NCBI GenBank assembly: GCA_944320855.1
Contig: CALUJF010000030.1
Location: 1-35,551 of the forward strand
Reading direction: 5' to 3'
Source of the DNA: an uncultured Phocaeicola sp.
Lineage (GTDB): Bacteria; Bacteroidota; Bacteroidia; Bacteroidales; Bacteroidaceae
Length of the DNA stretch: 35,551 nt
The notes under the pieces are model-generated. The model saw only the letters and a program-made list of their open reading frames with translations. It was not told the DNA's origin and did no database searches. Of the stretch, positions 24,084 through 32,614 are shown piece after piece (position 1 is the stretch's first letter; each line of letters begins with the position of its first letter). Made by a program: the position numbers and the translations under genes.

Positions 24084-26285
24084 TTATTTATTAAACCTCC
24101 TCAGTCTTAAGCTGTTAGTCACGACACTGACACTACTCATAGCCATTGCGGCACTTGCAATCATCGGATTAAGCAGAAAACCGTTTATAGGATATAAGGC
24201 ACCTGCTGCTACAGGTACACCTATTATATTATATATAAATGCCCAGAACAGATTCTTACGGATAGTCCGTACCGTATGTCGCGAAAGACTTATAGTGTCT
24301 GCTATCTTCTCAAGGTTGGATGAAATAATCGTCACCTTTGCCACATCCATGGCTATGTCGCTACCCTTTCCCATGGCGATACTCAAATCAGCCTCGGCAA
24401 GGGCTGCACTATCGTTTATCCCGTCGCCAACCATCGCAACGATATTTCCTTGCGAACGTAACAAGCGGACAAATTCAGCCTTTTGCTGAGGAGTGACTTC
24501 AGCCTTATACTCGTCCACTCCGGACAGTTCAGCCATATAGCGTGCCGGAGCATCTGCATCTCCCGTAAGCATCACCACCTTTATACCCATATTCTGTAAT
24601 CTATCTATGGCCCCGGCAGAAGTTTCTTTCATCTTATCTGTTATGGCACAGAGGCACAATACTCTCTCATTATCGGCAAACCATATAACCGTCTTACCTT
24701 GAGATGAAAGCAATGACGCTTTTTCTTCCATTTCTGCAGGAACGACTATTCCGCATGATGAAATCAAACGCCTGTTTCCTGCAATGTATGTTCTCCCTTC
24801 ATACAGCCCCTTCACTCCCATTCCTGTAATACTTTCAAAACCGGTTATCTCAGCTGCTTCCACTCCAAGACCATGTACTACCGCCATAGCCAACGGATGC
24901 TCGGAATGTTTCTCCAGTCCGCATAATATAGGTTTCAGTTCCTCGCTTTCATCAGTCCACACCCAGTCTGTAGCAACGGGAGTGCCTTCGGTGATAGTTC
25001 CCGTTTTATCAAGTACCACAGTATCAACCTTGCGGGCTATCTCCAGACTGTCTGCATCTTTAATTAATATTCCCATCTCTGCCCCCTTGCCTATACCTAC
25101 CATAATGGCTGTAGGTGTAGCAAGCCCCAAAGCACATGGGCAAGCAACTACCAATACTGTCACAGCAGCAAGAAAACCATGAGTAAGTCCGCTTTCCGCA
25201 TCAAAAGCGACCCAAAGAACAAACGAAAGCAAAGCTACTGATATGATAACAGGAACAAATATACCTGCCACTCTGTCCACAAGTTTCTGTACAGGCGCCT
25301 TACTTCCCTGAGCCTCCTGAACCATCTTGATAATTTGTGCTAAAACTGTTTCACTGCCAACTTTCTCGGCTACGAACCTGAAACTTCCTTTTTGATTGAT
25401 TGTTCCTGCAAACACTTTGGAACCTTTCTCCTTCAATACAGCTACAGGCTCTCCGCTCAACATGCTTTCGTCCACATACGATGTTCCGGTAACAACGGTT
25501 CCGTCTACAGCAATACGCTCACCAGGCTTTACCACTACCGTATCGCCCACCATCAGCCGGTCTATATCGGTTTCCATCTCAGTTCCGTTTATCATCACTG
25601 TAACTTTCTTAGGCCGGAGTCCCATAAGTTTCTTTATCGCATCAGCTGTATTTCCCTTAGCCCTGTCCTCCAAAGTACGACCAAGAAGAATAAAGGCCAC
25701 AATCATTGAAGCCGCCTCAAAATAGACATGAGGAGTTATCCCATGACGGAGAAGGTATTCAGGGAAAAACATATTTAACAAACTGAAAAAGTAGGAAATC
25801 CCTGTACTTAAAGCCACAAGTGTATCCATATTGGCTCCTCCTTTTATGAGAAGTTTCCAGGCATTCAAGAAAAACCTGTTCCCCAATCCGAAAACCACAA
25901 TGGCGGAAAGCACTGCCATTATTTGCAATGCATATGGCATATCATGAAAAAACATAGCTATCACTGATACAGGAACAGAGAGTACGACAGCGAGCAAAGT
26001 ACGCATTTTCAACAACTTGTAATGATTCTTGCGAACTTCATCCACTTCCTTCTGCATTTCTTTCTTTTCCTCTATGATAAGGTCGAAACCTATTTTCTGA
26101 ACAGCTTCCTTCAACTGCTCCGGTGTACATTCCTCAGGATTATACTCCACTGTAGCCATAGCTGCAGCAAGATTTACCGATGCACTTATTATCCCGGGTT
26201 GTTTGTTTAAAGTCTTATCAACGCGAGCCGAACATCCGGCACAGCTCATTCCTACAACAGGGAAACTTTTTTTTATAGTTTTCAT
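24084..26285 (-). CDS. copA: copper-translocating P1B-type ATPase
   Basis: A 733-residue inner-membrane pump. It has one N-terminal heavy-metal-associated domain (VGMSCAGCSARV, Cys15 and Cys18), eight membrane segments, the CPC ion site (ACPCALGLATPTA, residues about 382-384), the actuator SGEPVAV, the phosphorylation site DKTGTIT (Asp426), the P1B-specific SEHPLA (His463-Pro464) and GDGINDSAALA. The CPC motif and the C-terminal membrane helices (SAAMAMSSVSVVTNSLRLRR) fit the Cu(I) exporter group. It protects against copper or contributes copper to exported enzymes. No CopY/CsoR regulator or chaperone CopZ is adjacent. The ATG at 26285 gives a standard N-terminus. It is a single gene with its own promoter box. 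Confidence 0.94.
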   Translation of the reverse strand: MKTIKKSFPVVGMSCAGCSARVDKTLNKQPGIISASVNLAAAMATVEYNPEECTPEQLKEAVQKIGFDLIIEEKKEMQKEVDEVRKNHYKLLKMRTLLAVVLSVPVSVIAMFFHDMPYALQIMAVLSAIVVFGLGNRFFLNAWKLLIKGGANMDTLVALSTGISYFFSLLNMFFPEYLLRHGITPHVYFEAASMIVAFILLGRTLEDRAKGNTADAIKKLMGLRPKKVTVMINGTEMETDIDRLMVGDTVVVKPGERIAVDGTVVTGTSYVDESMLSGEPVAVLKEKGSKVFAGTINQKGSFRFVAEKVGSETVLAQIIKMVQEAQGSKAPVQKLVDRVAGIFVPVIISVALLSFVLWVAFDAESGLTHGFLAAVTVLVVACPCALGLATPTAIMVGIGKGAEMGILIKDADSLEIARKVDTVVLDKTGTITEGTPVATDWVWTDESEELKPILCGLEKHSEHPLAMAVVHGLGVEAAEITGFESITGMGVKGLYEGRTYIAGNRRLISSCGIVVPAEMEEKASLLSSQGKTVIWFADNERVLCLCAITDKMKETSAGAIDRLQNMGIKVVMLTGDADAPARYMAELSGVDEYKAEVTPQQKAEFVRLLRSQGNIVAMVGDGINDSAALAEADLSIAMGKGSDIAMDVAKVTIISSNLEKIADTISLSRHTVRTIRKNLFWAFIYNIIGVPVAAGALYPINGFLLNPMIASAAMAMSSVSVVTNSLRLRRFNK

Positions 26286-26310
26286 TGCATATACTGTTTT
26301 TTACAGGCTG

Positions 26311-26318
26311 CAAAGGTA
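26311..26318 (-). promoter_or_regulatory. -7 box of copA
   Basis: TACCTTTG on the minus strand matches TAnnTTTG, 25 bp before the ATG. A GTTG (minus strand, 26338-26335) is 16 bp upstream. No copper-responsive operator is recognisable. Confidence 0.5.
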
Positions 26319-26414
26319 CCACTAAATTATGCAACAACGAATATTTATCATCATTGCCTATGATTGAATAGTATTTTTTAACTCTAAGCATGACCTATTA
26401 TCAACATAATTGCT

Positions 26415-26422
26415 TAATTTTG
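26415..26422 (+). promoter_or_regulatory. -7 box of the iron alcohol dehydrogenase gene
   Basis: TAATTTTG matches TAnnTTTG, 29 bp before the ATG at 26452. No clear -33 element. Confidence 0.5.
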
Positions 26423-26451
26423 AAAATACGAATTTTTAAACTAAAGACATT

Positions 26452-27624
26452 ATGAATACAAATCCTGTTTTCAGTCTGAACATACCTACCAAGTTGATGT
26501 TCGGATGTGGCGAAATTAAGAATCTTGCCACAGAGCAACTACCCGGAAAGAAAGCCATGATTGTTATCTCTGCAGGTTCATCAATGCGCAAATACGGCTA
26601 TTTGGACAAGGTGATTGAACTGCTTAAAGAAAACGATGTGGATTCAATAGTATACGACAAGATTCTTCCAAACCCTATAAAAGACCACGTTATGGAAGGT
26701 GCAGCCATCTGCCGTGAAATGAAATGCGACATGCTCGTCGGACTCGGAGGTGGCAGTTCCATCGACTCAGCCAAGGCCATAGCAGTAATGGCATGCAATG
26801 ACGGTGACTATTGGGACTACATCCAGAGCGGCTCGGGCAAAGGACGCCCTGTCAAAGGTGCACTGCCCATTATAGCCATACCTACCACAGCCGGTACAGG
26901 TACAGAAGTAGACCCATGGACAGTTATAACAAACACAGAGAAAACTGAGAAGATAGGTTTCGGATGCCAATATACATTCCCAAAACTGTCAATCGTAGAC
27001 CCGGAAATGATGCTTTCTGTTCCACCTCAACTGACAGCTTATCAGGGATTTGACGCATTCTTCCATGCTTCGGAAGGCTTTATTGCAAATTGTGCTACAC
27101 CTATAAGCGACCTCTACGCACTCGAAGCAGTCAGACTTCTTTATAAATACCTGCCGGTTGCAGTAAAAGACGGACGTAACCTGAAAGCCAGAGCAAAAGT
27201 GGCATGGGGAAGCACTCTCGCAGGATTAGTGGAAGCGACATCAAGATGCGTGTCACAACATGCGCTGGAACATGCCATGAGTGCAAAATACCCTGAACTT
27301 CCACACGGAGCAGGACTTATTGCATTGAGCGAAGCTTACTTCGAGACATTCAGAAACGACTGCATGAAACGCTACATGAAAATGGCTGAAATAATGACAC
27401 AAAAGAAGAGTAACAGACCGAGCGACTTTATCGAGGCTCTGATTCTCATGAAAAAAGAATGTGGAATGGACGACCTGAAACTCAGCGACTGGGGTATGAA
27501 AGAAGAGGACCTGCCTGAAATGGTGACAAACGCCAGAGACATGGCAGGAGGTTTCTACAGATTCGATGTACGCCCGCTCACAGACGAAGAAGTTTTGGAC
27601 ATATACAAAAAATCATTTAAATAA
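26452..27624 (+). CDS. iron-containing alcohol dehydrogenase
   Basis: A 390-residue group III (Fe-ADH) dehydrogenase. The NAD(P)-binding region is LVGLGGGSSIDSAKAIAV (about residues 94-111); AIPTTAGTGTEVDPWTVIT is the dinucleotide/substrate loop; the metal ligands are the Asp and His of GFDAFFHASEGF and the two His of QHALEHAMS and ELPHGAGL. The closest functional groups are butanol or NADPH-dependent aldehyde reductases, acting in disposal of reducing equivalents in fermentation. The physiological aldehyde is not evident. It is a single gene with a promoter box upstream and a strong terminator downstream. Length is normal for the family. Confidence 0.93.
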   Translation: MNTNPVFSLNIPTKLMFGCGEIKNLATEQLPGKKAMIVISAGSSMRKYGYLDKVIELLKENDVDSIVYDKILPNPIKDHVMEGAAICREMKCDMLVGLGGGSSIDSAKAIAVMACNDGDYWDYIQSGSGKGRPVKGALPIIAIPTTAGTGTEVDPWTVITNTEKTEKIGFGCQYTFPKLSIVDPEMMLSVPPQLTAYQGFDAFFHASEGFIANCATPISDLYALEAVRLLYKYLPVAVKDGRNLKARAKVAWGSTLAGLVEATSRCVSQHALEHAMSAKYPELPHGAGLIALSEAYFETFRNDCMKRYMKMAEIMTQKKSNRPSDFIEALILMKKECGMDDLKLSDWGMKEEDLPEMVTNARDMAGGFYRFDVRPLTDEEVLDIYKKSFK

Positions 27625-27643
27625 ATCGGAAATCATTTATCAG

Positions 27644-27682
27644 TATCTCCAATGCCCATTGTGGTATTGGAGATATTTTCTT
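27644..27682 (+). terminator. terminator after the iron alcohol dehydrogenase
   Basis: A perfect 10-bp stem TATCTCCAAT (27644-27653) / ATTGGAGATA (27666-27675) is followed by TTTTCTT. Confidence 0.85.
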
Positions 27683-27720
27683 ATAGAACTAAGAGAAAAG
27701 ATATATCATAACATAAAAAT

Positions 27721-29253
27721 ATGGACTCACTAAAAATCAACAAAGTGCAGATAAGGAATCTGCAAATCGATGACTACGACCAACTGGCACAATCATTCAC
27801 ACGTGTTTACACAGACGGGAGCGATGTGTTCTGGACACACAAACAGATTGAAAAACTTATCAAGATTTTCCCTGAAGGACAGATAGTAACTGTAGTGGAC
27901 GAAAAGATAGTGGGATGCGCACTCTCTATAATCGTAAACTATGACGACGTAAAGAACGATCATACCTACGCTCAGGTTACAGGAAAGGAAACATTCAACA
28001 CACATAATCCAAAAGGAAACATTCTATATGGTATTGAGGTATTCATACATCCGCAATACAGAGGCCTGCGACTGGCACGACGTATGTACGAATATCGCAA
28101 GGAACTGTGCGAGGAACTGAACCTGAAAGCTATCATGTTCGGCGGCAGAATACCGAACTATCACAAATATGCCGACAAGATGCGTCCTAAAGAATACATT
28201 GACAAGGTCAGACAAAAGGAAATCTATGACCCTGTATTGACATTCCAGCTATCGAACGATTTTCACGTCCGTAAGGTCATGCGCAATTATCTTCCTAATG
28301 ATGAAGAGTCAAGACACTACGCATGTCTGTTACAATGGGATAACATCTATTACCAGCCACCAACGCAGGAATATATCAGTCCTAAGACCTCGGTACGCGT
28401 AGGACTCGTTCAGTGGCAAATGCGTTCGTATAAGACTCTTGACGACCTTTTCGAACAAGTGGAATTTTTCGTTGATGCCGTTTCCGACTATAAGAGCGAC
28501 TTTATCCTTTTTCCGGAATACTTCAACGCACCGCTTATGGCACGTTTCAACAACGAAGCGGAATCGGAAGCAATCCGCGGACTTGCAGCATATACAGACG
28601 AAATTCGCGAACGTTTCATTAAATTAGCCATAAGCTATAATATCAATATCATTACAGGAAGTATGCCTCTCATCAAAGAAGACGGACGACTGTACAATGT
28701 CGGTTTTCTGTGCCGACGCGACGGTACAACTGAAATGTACGAGAAAATACACGTAACTCCGGATGAGACAAAAAGCTGGGGACTTACAGGAGGACGTTCC
28801 ATTAAGACATTTGAAACAGACTGTGCAAAAATCGGTGTACTGATATGCTACGACGTGGAATTTCCGGAGCTATCGCGCATAATGGCTGACCAGGGAATGC
28901 AAATCCTTTTCGTTCCTTTCATGACCGATACACAAAACGCCTATAGCCGAGTGAAGGTTTGCGCCCATGCCAGAGCGATAGAGAACGAATGTTTCGTTGT
29001 AATAGCAGGAAGTGTAGGAAACCTGCCACGCGTGCATAACATGGACATCCAATACGCTCAGTCTGGTGTATTTACACCTTGCGACTTCACTTTCCCTACT
29101 GACGGCAAACGCGCCGAGGCCACTCCAAATACGGAAATGATTCTCGTGTCGGACGTGGACCTTGACCTGCTGAATGAACTACACACATACGGTAGTGTAA
29201 GAAATCTGAAAGACAGACGAAATGACTTGTATGAAGTAAAAGTCAAGAAATAG
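27721..29253 (+). CDS. GNAT acetyltransferase - carbon-nitrogen hydrolase fusion
   Basis: A 510-residue two-domain protein. Residues about 8-200 form a GNAT domain (RNLQIDDYDQLAQSFTRVY, then the CoA loop YGIEVFIHPQYRGLRLARRM). Residues about 223-500 form a nitrilase-superfamily domain with the full Glu-Lys-Cys triad: Glu266 in FILFPEYFNAP, Lys342 in YEKIHVTPDE and Cys376 in IGVLICYDVEFPE. The second domain hydrolyses a C-N bond (amidase or deacylase); the first moves an acyl group. The fusion is known from Bacteroidota and other bacteria, but its substrate is unknown to me. It stands alone, 96 bp after the alcohol dehydrogenase gene with a terminator between them. The ATG at 27721 is preceded by AT-rich DNA with no clear -7 box. 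Confidence 0.92.
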   Translation: MDSLKINKVQIRNLQIDDYDQLAQSFTRVYTDGSDVFWTHKQIEKLIKIFPEGQIVTVVDEKIVGCALSIIVNYDDVKNDHTYAQVTGKETFNTHNPKGNILYGIEVFIHPQYRGLRLARRMYEYRKELCEELNLKAIMFGGRIPNYHKYADKMRPKEYIDKVRQKEIYDPVLTFQLSNDFHVRKVMRNYLPNDEESRHYACLLQWDNIYYQPPTQEYISPKTSVRVGLVQWQMRSYKTLDDLFEQVEFFVDAVSDYKSDFILFPEYFNAPLMARFNNEAESEAIRGLAAYTDEIRERFIKLAISYNINIITGSMPLIKEDGRLYNVGFLCRRDGTTEMYEKIHVTPDETKSWGLTGGRSIKTFETDCAKIGVLICYDVEFPELSRIMADQGMQILFVPFMTDTQNAYSRVKVCAHARAIENECFVVIAGSVGNLPRVHNMDIQYAQSGVFTPCDFTFPTDGKRAEATPNTEMILVSDVDLDLLNELHTYGSVRNLKDRRNDLYEVKVKK

Positions 29254-29266
29254 ATATAACAACAAA

Positions 29267-29308
29267 AACGAACCGCTATAATCTTCGGACTATAACGGTT
29301 CGTTTATT
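29267..29308. terminator. bidirectional terminator
   Basis: AACGAACCGCTATAATC (29267-29283) pairs with GACTATAACGGTTCGTT (29288-29304) around a TTCG tetraloop, with two mismatches. T-rich sequence follows on the plus side; the minus side reads into GTTTTTGTTG. It lies between two converging genes. Confidence 0.85.
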
Positions 29309-29753
29309 ATTTTTCAGACAACTCCTCAAGAGTTTTTCCTTCATAATCGCAAATGGCCTTCTTATATATCATAGGTATAGGAACCGGTTCCTTTGTATTG
29401 ACATCATAGCCAACAAGGACAGTACGGCACTGGCACTTCATTACACCGCTTGACTTGTTTATTGCACGCTGCAGCAAAGTCAAGCTCTTATTTCCCAAAT
29501 GTACGACAGTGGTCTCTATCACCAACTCATCCGAGAAGAACACAGGAGCCATAAAATCAGCGTTGATATTGGCTATAACAACGCCAAACTTATTCCAATC
29601 GTGCAAATTACCGAACACATCCTTGAAGTATGTAGTCTTTGCCAAATCGTACAAAGAGAAATACACAGAGTTATTCATGTGTCCGAACTGATCGACATCA
29701 CTGAACCGGATTTGTGCCGGTATTACATGCTTAAATTTGATTTCGTCTTCCAT
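29307..29753 (-). CDS. acyl-CoA thioesterase, 4HBT hotdog family
   Basis: A 148-residue single hotdog-fold protein of the YbgC/FadM type. The active-site block RFSDVDQFGHMNNSVYFSLY contains the Asp and the HMNN turn diagnostic of 4-hydroxybenzoyl-CoA thioesterase relatives. The rest fits the fold (DFMAPVFFSDELVIETTVVH, KSSGVMKCQCRTVLVGYD). It would hydrolyse an acyl-CoA or acyl-ACP thioester; the acyl chain is not predictable. It is a single gene, divergent from metY and convergent with the GNAT-nitrilase gene. Length is normal for the family. Confidence 0.92.
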   Translation of the reverse strand: MEDEIKFKHVIPAQIRFSDVDQFGHMNNSVYFSLYDLAKTTYFKDVFGNLHDWNKFGVVIANINADFMAPVFFSDELVIETTVVHLGNKSLTLLQRAINKSSGVMKCQCRTVLVGYDVNTKEPVPIPMIYKKAICDYEGKTLEELSEK

Positions 29754-29781
29754 ACTCGTATCCTTATTTGGTTATAATGTT

Positions 29782-29789
29782 CAAATATA
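29782..29789 (-). promoter_or_regulatory. -7 box of the thioesterase gene
   Basis: TATATTTG on the minus strand matches TAnnTTTG, 28 bp before the ATG at 29753. No -33 element was found. Confidence 0.45.
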
Positions 29790-29833
29790 ATTCTTTTTTT
29801 TATCATTCGTCCACTAATTGACGGAAATATTAG

Positions 29834-29841
29834 TAATTTTG
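29834..29841 (+). promoter_or_regulatory. -7 box of metY
   Basis: TAATTTTG matches TAnnTTTG, 38 bp before the ATG at 29880. No SAM riboswitch or T-box structure fits in the short leader. Confidence 0.5.
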
Positions 29842-29879
29842 CCGTCAATAAAATAAATATACAATAAAAATAAAACATC

Positions 29880-31166
29880 ATGGAAAATAAATTCAGTAGA
29901 GAAACCCTATGCGTACAGGCCGGATGGCAGCCTAAAAAGGGTGAGCCGAGAGTTTTGCCTATATACCAGTCAACAACCTTCAAGTACGAAACAAGCGAAC
30001 AGATGGCCCGCCTGTTCGACCTTGAAGAATCCGGATATTTCTACACCAGACTTCAGAATCCTACAAACGACGCTGTAGCTTCAAAAATAGCGGCACTTGA
30101 GGGTGGTGTTGGAGCTATGCTTACATCATCAGGACAGGCAGCCAATTTCTATGCAGTTTTTAATATCTGCGAAGCGGGTGATCATTTTGTATGCTCTTCC
30201 ACAATCTATGGCGGAACATTCAACCTGTTTGCCGTCACAATGAAGAAACTTGGTATAGAATGTACTTTCGTTGACGCTGATGCCAGCGAAGAGGAAATAT
30301 CAAAAGCTTTCCGTCCTAATACAAAATGTCTTTTCGGAGAAACTATTTCAAATCCGGGAATAAATGTATTGGATATAGAGAAGTTTGCACGTATTGCACA
30401 CAGCCACGGAGTACCATTGATTGTTGACAACACTTTTGCTACACCTATCAATTGCCGTCCTTTTGAATGGGGAGCTGACATTGTGACACACTCTACTACA
30501 AAATACATGGACGGTCATGCCACATGTGTAGGAGGTGCCGTTGTAGATAGCGGAAATTTCGACTGGGAAGCTCATGCCGATAAATTCCCGGGATTGACAA
30601 GACCTGACGAATCATACCACGGACTGATTTATACTAAAGCATTTGGCAAAATGGCATATATCACCAAAGCTACCGTCCAGCTTATGCGTGACCTTGGCTC
30701 AATACAGTCGCCAGAAAACGCCTTCTTGCTGAATTTGGGACTTGAAACCTTACACCTTCGTATGCCTCGCCACTGCGAAAACGCACAGAAAATAGCCGAA
30801 TGGCTTGAAGCTCATCCTAAAGTAAAATGGGTTAACTATTGCGGACTGAAGAGTAACAAATATTACGACCTGGCACAGAAATATCTACCTAACGGTTCAT
30901 GCGGTGTGATAGCTTTCGGACTTAACGGCAGCCGTGAAGAGGCAATAGAATTTATGGACAATCTGAAAATGATTTGCATAGTAACACACGTGGCTGATGC
31001 ACGTACATGTGTACTCCATCCGGCAAGTCATACCCACCGCCAGCTCAGCGACGAACAGCTTATTGAAGCCGGAGTAGCACCAGACCTCATACGTCTGTCA
31101 GTCGGTATAGAAAATGTAGACGATATCATTGCGGATATCAGCCAGGCTATAGAAAAAGTAAAATAA
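29880..31166 (+). CDS. metY: O-acetylhomoserine aminocarboxypropyltransferase / sulfhydrylase
   Basis: A 428-residue PLP enzyme of the Cys/Met metabolism family. The N-terminus has the MetY pattern (RETLCVQAGWQPKKGEPRVL, PIYQSTTFKY, YFYTRLQNPT); the cofactor lysine is Lys208 in ADIVTHSTTKYMDGHATCVG. The C-terminal block CVLHPASHTHRQLS, followed by IRLSVGIENVDDIIADI, is conserved. The length above 420 favours O-acetylhomoserine sulfhydrylase over the shorter cystathionine gamma-synthase/lyase group. It makes homocysteine from O-acetylhomoserine and sulfide for methionine synthesis. No other methionine genes are adjacent. It has its own promoter and terminator, so it is a monocistronic unit. 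Confidence 0.93.
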   Translation: MENKFSRETLCVQAGWQPKKGEPRVLPIYQSTTFKYETSEQMARLFDLEESGYFYTRLQNPTNDAVASKIAALEGGVGAMLTSSGQAANFYAVFNICEAGDHFVCSSTIYGGTFNLFAVTMKKLGIECTFVDADASEEEISKAFRPNTKCLFGETISNPGINVLDIEKFARIAHSHGVPLIVDNTFATPINCRPFEWGADIVTHSTTKYMDGHATCVGGAVVDSGNFDWEAHADKFPGLTRPDESYHGLIYTKAFGKMAYITKATVQLMRDLGSIQSPENAFLLNLGLETLHLRMPRHCENAQKIAEWLEAHPKVKWVNYCGLKSNKYYDLAQKYLPNGSCGVIAFGLNGSREEAIEFMDNLKMICIVTHVADARTCVLHPASHTHRQLSDEQLIEAGVAPDLIRLSVGIENVDDIIADISQAIEKVK

Positions 31167-31192
31167 GCCTATATAGCGAAACATTTTATCAA

Positions 31193-31238
31193 AACGGCAA
31201 ACGAGCATTGTTACAATGTTCATTTGCCGTTATTTTTT
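31193..31238 (+). terminator. metY terminator
   Basis: A 19-bp near-perfect stem AACGGCAAACGAGCATTGT (31193-31211) / ACAATGTTCATTTGCCGTT (31213-31231) has a one-base gap at its tip and is followed by ATTTTTTAT. Confidence 0.88.
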
Positions 31239-31290
31239 ATCCCTTTTTTAGCTTAAGGATTTTCTTTTTACATAAAAAGCAGTATAAACT

Positions 31291-31800
31291 TTAGATGTAT
31301 GTACATATCTCACACATATCTTTTCTCTTTTTCTCCGGGATTTCCGTATCTGAAGTGTACCCTATTGGTATAAGGGCTATCGGTTCCATTTTCTCAGGCA
31401 ATGACATCAACTGGTGACACAAGGATGCATCAAAATTACATACCCAGCAAGTGCCTAACCCCTGTTCTGCTGCAGCAAGACACAAATGCTCTACGGCTAT
31501 TGCCAAATCTATGTCTGCATGGTCTTTGTTATCCGAACGCCTATGCCACGACTCATCATGGTTGGCACACGCCACAATTATACACGGAGCAGACTGAATC
31601 CACTCGCGCTTGTATGTAGACTTTATGGCATCCAGTTTTTCTCTGTCAGTAACAATATAGAACTTCCATGGCTGAAAATTTACAGCTGATGGTGCCAAAC
31701 GTACGCATTCCATAATGTAATCCATTTTTTCTTTTTCTATCTGTCGTTCTTCGTACGAACGTACCGAGTAGCGTTTATTTACCAAATCAAGAAAACTCAT
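31291..31800 (-). CDS. nitroreductase family protein
   Basis: A 169-residue FMN oxidoreductase of the nitroreductase fold. The N-terminus LDLVNKRYSVRSYEERQIEK holds the FMN phosphate contacts; CVRLAPSAVNFQPWKFYIVT, HLCLAAAEQGLGTCWVCNFD and IALIPIGYTSD complete the pattern. The C-terminus contains Cys residues (KRKDMCEICTYI) not needed for the fold. It is distinct from the protein at 3623-4159 in sequence and context. Some small family members reduce quinones or flavins; the substrate here is open. The start is ATG 31800, and the 53-bp gap upstream (31801-31853) is almost pure A/T with no -7 box. The DUF2490 gene upstream may therefore supply the transcript. Confidence 0.9.
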   Translation of the reverse strand: MSFLDLVNKRYSVRSYEERQIEKEKMDYIMECVRLAPSAVNFQPWKFYIVTDREKLDAIKSTYKREWIQSAPCIIVACANHDESWHRRSDNKDHADIDLAIAVEHLCLAAAEQGLGTCWVCNFDASLCHQLMSLPEKMEPIALIPIGYTSDTEIPEKKRKDMCEICTYI

Positions 31801-31853
31801 GATAATTAAGAATTTAAAATTTATAATTAAAAATTAAAAGTCAATTAAACCGT

Positions 31854-32513
31854 TTACAGATTAATGATGAATTCCACACCGGCAATGTTTGTCTTTCTGG
31901 GAATATCATCCTGCCTGCAATAGAATACCGACAGCGAATACATATCACTTAAATCTATCTTCAATCCAGGCATATAACGTATTCTTTCAGCCCTGAAGGA
32001 ATCATTATTTTCCAAATCATTGAAAGCCTCAATGGAGAAATACGGTGACAGTATTGTCGATGGGATATTATAGTCGAACATCAGTCTGGAACGGATTATC
32101 GTTTCCGCATCGCCAAAAGCAAACGTCTGCTGGAATCTTTCTCGCCATCGTATTCTGAAGTCACCTTTCTTCCAGGCAACTTCCGACCCTATATGATACC
32201 TGTATGCATTGAATTTTCCCTTAGAAGCACTGCTCCTGCGATGATAAGCAAATACACCCTTCAGTTCCCACTTAGGTAAAACCTTATATCCCAATCCGGC
32301 ATTTACAAAAAATCTCTCAAAAGCACCAAAATCATCCCTTGTTCTGACTTGCACCTTAGACATCACCCTAAGCGACTGATTAAATTTATGATTCACGACA
32401 ACCGAAGTCCAGGAGCTCCAGTCTGTAGGCTCCTGAGCCATCAATCTCATATTATCAAAAATCAAAAAACCACAAAATACCAACAATATTATACCCAACC
32501 TATGTGTTTTCAT
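31854..32513 (-). CDS. DUF2490 domain outer membrane-like protein
   Basis: A 219-residue exported protein. A signal peptide (MKTHRLGIILLVFCGFLIFD onward to LMAQEP) is followed by a DUF2490 pattern: DWSSWTSVVVNHKFNQSLRV, KVQVRTRDDFGAFERFFVNA, GLGYKVLPKWELKGVFAYHR and a C-terminal strand (KTNIAGVEFIINL). Alternating residues and Arg/Tyr-rich strands suggest a small outer membrane beta-barrel of about 10-12 strands. Its role is unknown. The start is the ATG at 32513; the frame extends to 32555 but passes through the promoter box. The nitroreductase gene follows 53 bp later on the same strand. Confidence 0.88.
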   Translation of the reverse strand: MKTHRLGIILLVFCGFLIFDNMRLMAQEPTDWSSWTSVVVNHKFNQSLRVMSKVQVRTRDDFGAFERFFVNAGLGYKVLPKWELKGVFAYHRRSSASKGKFNAYRYHIGSEVAWKKGDFRIRWRERFQQTFAFGDAETIIRSRLMFDYNIPSTILSPYFSIEAFNDLENNDSFRAERIRYMPGLKIDLSDMYSLSVFYCRQDDIPRKTNIAGVEFIINL

Positions 32514-32536
32514 AATTTTATCACTTTTTAGATTCA

Positions 32537-32544
32537 CAAAGATA
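32537..32544 (-). promoter_or_regulatory. -7 box of the DUF2490 gene
   Basis: TATCTTTG on the minus strand matches TAnnTTTG, 23 bp before the ATG at 32513. Confidence 0.5.
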
Positions 32545-32566
32545 TAATAAATCAAACGATTTTCCG

Positions 32567-32574
32567 TAAGTTTG
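32567..32574 (+). promoter_or_regulatory. -7 box of the HAD phosphatase gene
   Basis: TAAGTTTG matches TAnnTTTG, 40 bp before the ATG at 32615. The two divergent -7 boxes are only 22 bp apart, so the promoters could interfere. Confidence 0.5.
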
Positions 32575-32614
32575 CAGTCGATTTATAAACTATCAGACAA
32601 TTAATTCTTTATTC

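Noticed and set aside
29754-29879. SAM riboswitch upstream of metY
   Set aside because: Given the -7 box at 29834, the leader is only about 30 bases, too short for a riboswitch, and I see no matching helices.
31801-31853. Insertion-sequence end or origin-like AT-rich site
   Set aside because: The region is simply A/T-rich with loosely repeated AATTAAAA words; no terminal inverted repeats, target duplications or DnaA-box-like sites were seen.
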